Shown here piece after piece: positions 1-5,112 of a stretch of 8,481 nt of DNA (position 1 is the first letter of the stretch; each line of letters opens with the position of its first letter). The position numbers and the translations under genes were made by a program. Source of the DNA: Candidatus Caccocola faecipullorum (GTDB taxonomy: Bacteria; Synergistota; Synergistia; Synergistales; Synergistaceae); NCBI GenBank assembly GCA_018716365.1, contig DVKA01000091.1:1-8481 (forward strand). The letters are read 5' to 3'. The notes beneath the pieces are model-generated. The model was not told where the DNA came from. It saw only the letters and a program-made list of their open reading frames with translations, and searched no databases.

Positions 1-18
1 CCGCGGCGGCAAGTTGTA

Positions 19-24
19 TATAAT
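19..24 (+). promoter_or_regulatory. Candidate -10 box for the methyltransferase gene
   Basis: A perfect TATAAT lies about 50 bases upstream of the chosen start at 76. The matching -35 position falls at or before the left edge of the window, so only half of the promoter can be judged. Transcription would begin near position 31. Confidence 0.45.
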
Positions 25-60
25 AGAAGCGCACATAAGAGCCGCTCGCTCAATTCATGG

Positions 61-67
61 AAAGAGG
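61..67 (+). promoter_or_regulatory. Shine-Dalgarno that decides the methyltransferase start
   Basis: AAAGAGG is followed by 8 bases and then the ATG at 76. An in-frame GTG at 67 would overlap this site and have no room for ribosome binding, so the ATG at 76 is preferred. Confidence 0.6.
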
Positions 68-75
68 TGCCCTCT

Positions 76-831
76 ATGACGAATCAGATATGGAATCCGC
101 AGGAATACAGAAAGAGCGCGGACTTCGTCCCAGAGATGGGGCGGGCCGTGATAGAGCTGCTGGAGCCTAAGGCCGGGGAGAGGATTCTCGACCTCGGCTG
201 CGGCACGGGAGTGCTGGCGAAGGAGCTCGCCGCAGCGGGCTGCACCGTCGTCGGGACAGACTCAAGCCCCGAGATGGTCGAGGCAGCGCGCACGGCGGGG
301 GTGGACGCGAGGCTCGCCGACGCGCAGACGCTGAAGATGGATGAAAAGTTCGACGCGGTGCTGAGCAACGACGCCCTGCACTGGATGCCGGACCAGTACG
401 CCGTCGTGCGCCGCGTCTGGAATCTGCTGAAGCCGGGCGGGCGCTTCGCCGCCGAGTGCGGAGGCGAGGGCTGCGTGCGCGTCATACGCGAGGGCATGAA
501 GATAGCGCTGATCAAGCGCGGAATAGACTACAAGGCGCGCAATCCGTGGAAGTTCCCCGAGCTCGGCACTTTCTCCGACATTCTCGAAAATCAGGGCTTT
601 CAGGTGAAGTTCATCGCGCGCATCGACCGCCCAACGCCGCTGGTCCACGGCCTGCGCCGCTGGCTCGAAGTATTCTCGGCGAGCCACACCGACGGTTTCA
701 CGTCGGAGCAGAAGGAGGCCTTCTACAAGGAGGTCGAGGACTACTGCCGCCCGATGCTTTACAGCGCCGAGAACGGCTGGACCGCCGACTACGTGCGGCT
801 GCGGTTCCTCGCTGTGAAGCCGGAGGAATAA
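76..831 (+). CDS. Class I SAM-dependent methyltransferase, trans-aconitate-methyltransferase-like
   Basis: A 251-residue cytoplasmic protein predicted to transfer a methyl group from S-adenosylmethionine to a small molecule. The Rossmann-type methyltransferase core is clear. Motif I ILDLGCGTG is at about residues 38-45, the acidic ribose-binding residue is D62 in TDSSPEM, a DAVLSNDALHWM segment (93-104) matches the trans-aconitate methyltransferase style, and LLKPGG is at 117-122. The C-terminal half (about 150-251, with a DYVRLRF stretch near the end) is the usual lid of this group. The length is normal for the family and the frame is intact. It stands alone: its own -10 box lies upstream and a terminator follows, so it is not in an operon within the window. 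The substrate cannot be read from the sequence; trans-aconitate is only the nearest named family. The fold is sure, the substrate is not. Confidence 0.9.
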   Translation: MTNQIWNPQEYRKSADFVPEMGRAVIELLEPKAGERILDLGCGTGVLAKELAAAGCTVVGTDSSPEMVEAARTAGVDARLADAQTLKMDEKFDAVLSNDALHWMPDQYAVVRRVWNLLKPGGRFAAECGGEGCVRVIREGMKIALIKRGIDYKARNPWKFPELGTFSDILENQGFQVKFIARIDRPTPLVHGLRRWLEVFSASHTDGFTSEQKEAFYKEVEDYCRPMLYSAENGWTADYVRLRFLAVKPEE

Positions 832-855
832 GTTTTCAAAACGGTGTAAAATAAG

Positions 856-896
856 CGGCGCGACGGTTTTTGATACCGCCGCGCCGTTTATTTATT
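856..896 (+). terminator. Rho-independent terminator, probably bidirectional
   Basis: A 12-bp stem (856-867 with 875-886) and a 7-base loop are followed by TTTATTTATT, 24 bases after the methyltransferase stop. On the + strand the stem has one A-C mismatch (863/879). On the - strand the same position becomes a U-G pair, and the hairpin is followed by CTTATTTT. It could therefore also end transcripts of the converging kdsB-kdnB-kdnA operon, which lacks a clear terminator nearer to its end. Confidence 0.85.
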
Positions 897-1150
897 AAGT
901 TTCTAAGGGGCTTCAATATATAAATTAATTTAATAACACAAACTATGTCGCCCTGGAAATCTTCTATGCCCGATGGAGCGGGGCAGACTCTCCAGGGCCT
1001 CCGTCCTAATCGTTAGAGAGAGAAACAGGGCGCATACGCTGTTACGAGACCTCTAACGTCCAAAGCCGGAGGCTCCGGCCTAAAAATTGCCGGAGCGACA
1101 TAGGTTTTGCTATAAAGTTTAGTGCGTATATAGGAGCAAGCTGCCTTCGT
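897..1150. other. Gene-free interval between two convergent genes
   Basis: No reading frame here is convincing. The first 45 bases are very AT-rich. The rest is dominated by the inverted-repeat structure at 943-1103, described separately. The last 47 bases (1104-1150) lie just past the kdnA stop and contain no recognisable site. No tRNA or known riboswitch pattern was seen. Confidence 0.7.
943..1103 (-). ncRNA. Candidate structured RNA or small inverted-repeat element
   Basis: Perfect 8-base terminal inverted repeats (CTATGTCG at 943-950, CGACATAG at 1096-1103) enclose several further perfect helices: 950-957 with 991-998, containing 967-971 with 981-985; 1011-1018 with 1051-1058, containing 1024-1027 with 1040-1043 and 1030-1032 with 1037-1039; and either 1065-1070 with 1074-1079 or the competing 1072-1079 with 1089-1096. 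Three helix-end positions that would be A-C mismatches on the + strand (958/990, 1019/1050, 1064/1080) become G-U pairs on the - strand. This favours a - strand transcript, possibly the 3' untranslated region of the kdnA message. I do not recognise it as a known family. A miniature mobile repeat is the main alternative, though no target-site duplication is evident. Confidence 0.45.
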
Positions 1151-2317
1151 CTACTGCCGCGCCGCCTTCGCCCCCGCTTCGACCGCTTTGATTATCTTCT
1201 CCACGGCTTCGTCGCTCATCTTTATGTTCAGGCCGAACATGACGGCGCGCGAGAGGTACGACTCGGCCTGCGCCATCGTCTCGGGCATATATGACGGCGT
1301 GCGGCTGCCGAAGTATTCCTTCTCGCCCATTTCCTGGAGGGCCTTCCAGTGCTTCGCGTAGTGCCACGTGTTGTCGGCTATGACCGCGCAGCCCGCGGCG
1401 GCCTGGAATTTGCGCGCCGCTTCGGCCGTGGGCAGCATGAATATGACGTGCGTCGCCGTGTCGCCGTCAGGGTCGTGCATCGGGCGCGGCGCAAGGCCCG
1501 CGGCTATTCCAGCCTCTACTATCTTTTTCTTCGTCGCGCGCAGCGAGGCCAACGCCTCGGGAAGCTTGCGCAGCGCGACGACGCCGAGCGCCCCCTGAAG
1601 CTCGCTGATGCGGTAGTTGACGCCGAAACCGTATTTGCCCTCAGCGCCGCGGTCGTGGGCTTTGCTGTGGATGTGTCCGTGGTCGTGGTAGCAGTCCATG
1701 CGGAACCACGTGTCGTAGTCGTTCGTGAAGACCATGCCAGCCTCGCCGACGGTGAGCGTTTTGTTGGGGTCGAAGCTCCACGCGCCGCAGTCTCCGATTC
1801 CGCCGAGCGCGCGGCCTTTGTAGGTTCCGCCGACGACTTCGCATGCGTCTTCGATTATCGGGGTGTTGTATTTTTTGCCGAGCGCGGTGAATTTATCCAT
1901 GTCGGCCGCGGCGCCGAACATGTGTACCGGCATTATCGCCTTCGTGCGCGGCGTGATGAGCCGCTCCGCCGAGGCGGCGGAAAGCGACAGAGTTTCGTCA
2001 AGCTCGCCGAGTATGGGAACCGCGTCGCAGGCGACGATGGCTTCAATCGTAGCGATGAAAGTAAACGGCGTCGTTATCACCTCGTCGCCTGGCTTCACGC
2101 CTATGCCTTTGAGCGCCGTTATCAGAGCCGCCGTGCCGCTTGAAACTGCGAGCGCGTACTTCGAGCCGGTGATTTTCTTCGCCTCGTCCTCGAACTCCTC
2201 GGCGCGGTAGACGCCCGCGCGCTCCGCATGCGAGCCGTAGCGGTGTATCATCCTCCGCTCTATCACGTCCGCCGCCGCCATTATCTCCTCTTTGCCGAAA
2301 ATTTCAGTTCCCGCCAT
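1151..2317 (-). CDS. kdnA: Kdo 8-aminotransferase (8-amino-3,8-dideoxy-manno-octulosonate transaminase)
   Basis: A 388-residue PLP-dependent aminotransferase of the DegT/DnrJ/EryC1/StrS family. It is predicted to convert 8-oxo-Kdo, made by KdnB, to Kdo8N using an amino donor (L-glutamate in Shewanella). Family marks are visible: SSGTAAL at 59-65 for phosphate binding, IIEDACE at 154-160 with D157 facing the pyridine nitrogen, and SFDPNKTLTVGEAG at 181-194, where K186 should form the Schiff base. NYRISELQGALG (about 234-245) is the typical sugar-aminotransferase substrate-loop motif. The ATG follows the kdnB stop by 3 bases and has AAAGGAG (2327-2333) inside the kdnB 3' end, so the two genes are translationally linked. 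The family alone covers many sugar aminotransferases. The specific call rests on the adjacent kdnB and kdsB, which match the pair described in Shewanella oneidensis. Confidence 0.85.
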   Translation of the reverse strand: MAGTEIFGKEEIMAAADVIERRMIHRYGSHAERAGVYRAEEFEDEAKKITGSKYALAVSSGTAALITALKGIGVKPGDEVITTPFTFIATIEAIVACDAVPILGELDETLSLSAASAERLITPRTKAIMPVHMFGAAADMDKFTALGKKYNTPIIEDACEVVGGTYKGRALGGIGDCGAWSFDPNKTLTVGEAGMVFTNDYDTWFRMDCYHDHGHIHSKAHDRGAEGKYGFGVNYRISELQGALGVVALRKLPEALASLRATKKKIVEAGIAAGLAPRPMHDPDGDTATHVIFMLPTAEAARKFQAAAGCAVIADNTWHYAKHWKALQEMGEKEYFGSRTPSYMPETMAQAESYLSRAVMFGLNIKMSDEAVEKIIKAVEAGAKAARQ

Positions 2318-2320
2318 CGT

Positions 2321-3439
2321 CTATCGCTCCTTTATGATTTTGTTGTAGATTCCTTCAATATATTCCGCCGTCGCCTTTTCGCGCCAGCCGTCGCCGAAAC
2401 AGCTGTGCCAGAGCTTTTCCATGCCGAGCGCGGTTTTCACCATCTTCGGCACGTCACGCTCCCCTATGCCGTAGTCCGCCGCCTTCGGCATCTCGCGCCC
2501 GTTCGCGGCGAGGAAGCGCATCGTATCGCCGTAGCCGTCGGGATATATCTCTTCAAGCGCGCACATAGAAATCGTAACGGCGACGCTGTGCGGCAGGCGC
2601 GGCGCGCTGTTGCTGAGGCCGTATGAAATCGCGTGCGCCGCGCCGACGCGGCCGGAGACTGAGCTGCTGCCGCCGAGCACGGAGGCGACGGCGGACTTCA
2701 CCGCGAGCTCTTCGCTGTACCGCGCGAGGTCGCAGCTCAGCACCTCCTTCGCAAGCGCGAAGCCGAGTGTCGCGTCCTCTATTCCTTCGGGCGCGCTGGT
2801 CTTGCTCGTCATTATCTCGTAGTGGTGGAAATAGCAGTCCATCATCGTGTAGAACCTGTTGAAGGCCGGAGCTCCGCGCGTCAGCGACGGGTCTATCACC
2901 GCGGTCTCCGCCTCGGCGTATTTGTTGTTTATGCCGAGCTTCTTCTCCGGCCCGCGCAGCACGGCTATTGGCGTAATTTCCGCGCCAGTGCCGGTGAGCG
3001 TCGGCAGCACCCAGACGTCCGCGCCCTTTTCCATGTCGAGGTCGTAGCCCTGATAGAACTGCGCAGGCTCGGGGTTTGCCAGGCATATCGCCGTCGCCTT
3101 CGCCAGGTCCATCGTCGCGCCGCCGCCGACGCCTACAAGCGTGTCCGGCTGCTCCGGCAGCGCCTTTATAAGCGCGCGCAGCGCGTCCACGTCGCCCGTC
3201 CGCGGCTCTGAGGCCGACGCGTCGAATACGAACAGCCGCCTCTCCGCGAATATACGCGCGAACTCGCGCTGGCCCGCGAGCGCCCCGTCCGCGACGAAGA
3301 AGGGCCGCCGCCCCTCGTCCCCGAGCATCCGCAGGATGTCCGTCACGCCGTCCTGCGAGAGCACGACGCGCGTGTTCACGGGAGTCTTCCACCAGGGTTT
3401 GAGATTCGTAAATTCTTCAATTGTTTTCGGAACGTTCAT
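2321..3439 (-). CDS. kdnB: Kdo 8-oxidase, iron-containing alcohol dehydrogenase family
   Basis: A 372-residue metal-dependent enzyme predicted to oxidise the C8 hydroxyl of Kdo to an aldehyde, the step before KdnA adds the amino group. The nucleotide-binding half carries GVGGGATMD (103-111) and LTGTGAE (148-154), as in iron-type alcohol dehydrogenases. The four expected metal ligands are in place: D201 and H205 in MMDCYFHHYE, H269 in AAHAISYG, and H284 in RLPHSVAV. The length is normal and the frame is intact. The ATG is preceded by AAGGAG (3449-3454) at 9 bases. It lies 104 bases downstream of kdsB and 3 bases upstream of kdnA. By family alone it could be another polyol or alcohol dehydrogenase; the flanking cytidylyltransferase and sugar aminotransferase make Kdo the likely substrate. 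The Shewanella enzyme is described as an oxidase that works coupled to KdnA. Confidence 0.85.
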   Translation of the reverse strand: MNVPKTIEEFTNLKPWWKTPVNTRVVLSQDGVTDILRMLGDEGRRPFFVADGALAGQREFARIFAERRLFVFDASASEPRTGDVDALRALIKALPEQPDTLVGVGGGATMDLAKATAICLANPEPAQFYQGYDLDMEKGADVWVLPTLTGTGAEITPIAVLRGPEKKLGINNKYAEAETAVIDPSLTRGAPAFNRFYTMMDCYFHHYEIMTSKTSAPEGIEDATLGFALAKEVLSCDLARYSEELAVKSAVASVLGGSSSVSGRVGAAHAISYGLSNSAPRLPHSVAVTISMCALEEIYPDGYGDTMRFLAANGREMPKAADYGIGERDVPKMVKTALGMEKLWHSCFGDGWREKATAEYIEGIYNKIIKER

Positions 3440-3543
3440 TATATATGTCTCCTTGCGTAATTTCTGAAAAAAGGCAATAAGCCAACAGCGGGCGCGAAAT
3501 TCAGCGTCCTTTTCACCGTTTACTGAGCGCGGAAGAAATTACA
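3440..3543 (-). promoter_or_regulatory. kdsB-kdnB intercistronic region with inverted repeat
   Basis: Perfect 8-base arms (GTAATTTC at 3457-3464, GAAATTAC at 3535-3542) span almost the whole gap. Inside are two short helices, 3493-3496 with 3528-3531 and 3501-3504 with 3523-3526. On the transcript the closing arm ends 2 bases before the kdnB Shine-Dalgarno (3449-3454). No convincing promoter or T-tract terminator was found in the gap, so kdnB is probably cotranscribed with kdsB. The fold may act as an mRNA processing or stability element. Confidence 0.35.
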
Positions 3544-4266
3544 TCACGGAGCCGCGAAGTACTTCGCTATCTTTACGAGATCGTCAGGGGTGTCTATTTC
3601 AATTGTGTCGCGCAGAGCCTCGACGCAGCGTATCGCGCAGCCGCGTTCGAGAACGCGCAGCATTTCGAGGCTCTCCGTCTTTTCGAGCGGAGTCTGCGCC
3701 GAACCGGCGAAATCGAGCAGGAAATCCCTACGCCAGCCGTAGGGGCCGATGTGCTTATGCCAGACGCCGCCCGCGTTGCGCGGATACGGAATAGGCGAGC
3801 GGCTGAAGTAAAGCGCGCGCCCGCAAGCGTCGAAGACGGCCTTCACGACGCTTGTGTCGTCGACCTCCTCCATGCGCTCGATGCGCTTCACAAGCAGCGC
3901 GAGCATCACGGACGGGTCGGCGTCGAGCGCCGCGACGAGCGGGTCAATCATGTCTGCGCCGACTAGCGGGTCGTCAACCTGTACGTTCAGCACATAGTCG
4001 GAAGGCACGCGCCGCGCCACGTAGGCGACGCGGTCGCCGCCGCTCGGCAGCTCCGGCGGCGTCATCACGGCCTCGCCGCCGTGCGCGGAAACAAGCCGCG
4101 CAATGCGCTCGTCGTCCGTGGCGACTATCACTCTGTCTACATTTGAACATTTGGAGACGTTTTCCAGAACGCGGATAACGAGAGGGACTCCGGCAATCAC
4201 GATCAACGGCTTGCCGGGGAGCCGCGTGCTGGCATATCGTGCGGGTATCACTGCAAGGGTCTTCAT
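3544..4266 (-). CDS. kdsB: Kdo / Kdo8N cytidylyltransferase (CMP-Kdo synthetase)
   Basis: A 240-residue cytoplasmic enzyme that joins Kdo or, more likely here, Kdo8N to CMP, giving the donor used by the Kdo transferase on lipid A. The start has the classic IPARYASTRLPGKPL (7-21) CTP-binding loop. HIGPYGWRRDFL (172-183), PLEKTESLEMLRVLE (193-207) and EIDTPDDL (223-230, second metal-binding Asp D225) are all typical of KdsB. Two usually invariant motifs differ: VQGDEP is VQVDDP here (95-100, keeping the metal-binding D98), and SGTDR is SGGDR (75-79). The ATG at 4266 has AAGGAGGT at 7 bases; an upstream in-frame TTG at 4335 would add 23 residues of non-family sequence and is rejected. It is the first gene of the kdsB-kdnB-kdnA operon. 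That position suggests the enzyme prefers Kdo8N, as reported for Shewanella KdsB, but this is inference. Confidence 0.9.
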   Translation of the reverse strand: MKTLAVIPARYASTRLPGKPLIVIAGVPLVIRVLENVSKCSNVDRVIVATDDERIARLVSAHGGEAVMTPPELPSGGDRVAYVARRVPSDYVLNVQVDDPLVGADMIDPLVAALDADPSVMLALLVKRIERMEEVDDTSVVKAVFDACGRALYFSRSPIPYPRNAGGVWHKHIGPYGWRRDFLLDFAGSAQTPLEKTESLEMLRVLERGCAIRCVEALRDTIEIDTPDDLVKIAKYFAAP

Positions 4267-4269
4267 CCC

Positions 4270-4347
4270 TCTAACCTCCTTCGAGGGCAGCCTATGCAGT
4301 GTATGGCCGCTTTTCGCGGCTTTCTCGGCTGCCAAATCTTGGTTAGA
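4270..4347 (-). promoter_or_regulatory. Foldable 5' leader of the kdsB-kdnB-kdnA operon
   Basis: Three nested perfect helices can form in the transcript: 4341-4347 with 4270-4276 (7 bp, including the 3' edge of the ribosome site), 4327-4333 with 4286-4292 (7 bp), and 4316-4320 with 4306-4310 (5 bp, GAAAA loop). The predicted transcription start lies at about 4346-4348, so the first bases of the mRNA would close the fold over the ribosome site. It matches no riboswitch class that I recognise. It may control translation or simply stabilise the 5' end. Confidence 0.45.
4274..4281 (-). promoter_or_regulatory. Strong kdsB Shine-Dalgarno, partly inside a leader helix
   Basis: AAGGAGGT lies 7 bases before the ATG at 4266 and fixes the start. 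Its last three bases are part of GGTTAGA (4270-4276), which is complementary to the very beginning of the predicted transcript (4341-4347). Confidence 0.75.
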
Positions 4348-4352
4348 TGCTG

Positions 4353-4381
4353 AGAATAATACTAAAGGTTGATTTTGTCAA
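4353..4381 (-). promoter_or_regulatory. Promoter of the kdsB-kdnB-kdnA operon
   Basis: A perfect -35 TTGACA (4376-4381), a 17-base spacer and a -10 TATTCT (4353-4358) lie about 87 bases before the kdsB ATG, in an AT-rich stretch. This is a strong housekeeping-type arrangement and predicts transcription start near 4346. Confidence 0.75.
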
Positions 4382-4460
4382 TTATGGAATTTCAACTTTT
4401 TATCAGTCTGTAATAATCGCGGAAAAGAGAGCGCTCTGTGCATACGGCGGCGCGGCGCAG

Positions 4461-4491
4461 AAAAAAGAAAACGCCGGCGCATGGCCGGCGT
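4461..4491 (-). terminator. Rho-independent terminator of the small secreted-protein gene
   Basis: A perfect 8-bp GC-rich stem (4471-4478 with 4484-4491) and a 5-base loop are followed on the - strand by TTTCTTTTTT (4470-4461). It lies 35 bases after the stop of the 4527-4886 gene and separates that gene from the kdsB promoter. Confidence 0.9.
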
Positions 4492-4526
4492 CCTTCAGAT
4501 TCTGTAATTTTTCGACAAACGGAGCG

Positions 4527-4886
4527 TTACTGCTCCTCAAGCTCGTAAATCGTCCAACGCAGAGACTCCGCGCGGCGGCAGGCCTTGTAGTCGCCCTTCA
4601 GGTAAAGATCCTTGAACGACGCCGAACCTCCGGCCTCTATCTCCGTCTTCGCAAAATAGACGTCGCCCAGCTCCCTGCGCCGCCCGTCTATAAAAGCGAG
4701 CGCCGCGTTGAAAACCACGGGCTTCTCCCCGCGGTTGAAAATCGTCACGCTCACGCCGTTCTCCGTCACGCGCAGCCCCCTGTATATAAGCGGCTCGCCC
4801 TCGGGAATATATCCCCTCTTTGCAAAAGCCATAGCCGCGCCGCAAAACGCCAGAACCAGAAAAACCGCCAGCACAAACTTCTTCAA
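4527..4886 (-). CDS. Small secreted protein of unknown function
   Basis: I do not recognise a named family. With a TTG start the product is 119 residues. Residues 1-21 look like a signal peptide: KK at positions 2-3, a hydrophobic core FVLAVFLVLAF, and a likely cleavage after the AAMA or AFA stretch (near 19-22). It would therefore be exported to the periplasm. The mature part (about 97 residues) has alternating hydrophobic patterns suggesting a small beta-sandwich, with FNAALAFID and YFAKTEIEAGGSASF resembling FxLYD-like extracellular domains. That resemblance is loose. The TTG is chosen because GGGAGGT precedes it by about 6 bases and the signal peptide begins there; the frame stays open 50 codons further upstream but with an arginine-rich, implausible sequence. 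It has its own promoter and terminator, so it is a single-gene unit between the kdn and rfb operons. Confidence 0.75.
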   Translation of the reverse strand: MKKFVLAVFLVLAFCGAAMAFAKRGYIPEGEPLIYRGLRVTENGVSVTIFNRGEKPVVFNAALAFIDGRRRELGDVYFAKTEIEAGGSASFKDLYLKGDYKACRRAESLRWTIYELEEQ

Positions 4887-4892
4887 TCCAAT

Positions 4893-4899
4893 ACCTCCC
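4893..4899 (-). promoter_or_regulatory. Shine-Dalgarno that decides a TTG start
   Basis: GGGAGGT on the - strand lies 6 bases before the TTG at 4886, where the signal peptide begins. No ATG gives an equally sensible start; the next in-frame ATG lies inside the signal peptide. Confidence 0.6.
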
Positions 4900-4922
4900 G
4901 CCCGTTCATATGCCGCGCCTCT

Positions 4923-4951
4923 ATTATAACGGAAAAGCGCCGCGCGCCCAA
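4923..4951 (-). promoter_or_regulatory. Promoter of the small secreted-protein gene
   Basis: A perfect -10 TATAAT (4923-4928) and a partial -35 TTGGGC (4946-4951) are separated by 17 bases. The transcript would begin near 4917, leaving a leader of about 30 bases before the TTG start. Confidence 0.65.
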
Positions 4952-5042
4952 CAGAAAAGCTCCGCCCGCCGAATCCGCCACGGACGCGCCGCCTTAAAAC
5001 CTCCGGGGAATCCATGCACTTTTGCAAAAAACACAAATCATT

Positions 5043-5070
5043 ATGTCAATGTATATATGTATGATATAAT
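5043..5070 (+). promoter_or_regulatory. Promoter of the rfbBACD operon, extended -10
   Basis: TGATATAAT (5062-5070) is an extended -10 with a perfect TATAAT. A partial -35 ATGTCA (5043-5048) lies 16 bases upstream. Transcription would start near 5077, about 36 bases before the rfbB ATG. The surrounding 5035-5080 stretch is notably AT-rich compared with the coding DNA. Confidence 0.7.
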
Positions 5071-5112
5071 TCAATGTTAGTAGTGGAATCATCTGAATAA
5101 CGGTGATGCTTG

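Noticed and set aside
945..1016. A 23-codon reading frame on the + strand starting with ATG inside the structured element
   Set aside because: It has no ribosome site, is very short, and its bases are explained by the hairpin arms.
943..1103. 6S RNA, cobalamin or other known regulatory RNA as identity for the structured element
   Set aside because: A GCCTAAAAATTG stretch faintly recalls 6S RNA, but the multi-helix junction does not match its rod with a central bubble, and no riboswitch core motif was found.
1349..3211. Long open frames on the + strand opposite kdnA and kdnB
   Set aside because: They are low-complexity, arginine- and alanine-rich mirror images of real genes, with no motifs or ribosome sites.
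3467..3483. GGC-AATAA-GCC hairpin next to an A/T run as a terminator between kdsB and kdnB
   Set aside because: The stem is only 3 bp, too weak to end transcription.
4267..4335. Upstream TTG start that would lengthen KdsB by 23 residues
   Set aside because: The family starts with the MKTLAVIPAR-type N-terminus at 4266, which has a strong ribosome site; the extension would occupy the leader.
4887..5036. Upstream extension (50 codons) of the small secreted protein
   Set aside because: It would bury the signal peptide, run through the promoter, and give an arginine-rich sequence typical of non-coding GC-rich DNA.
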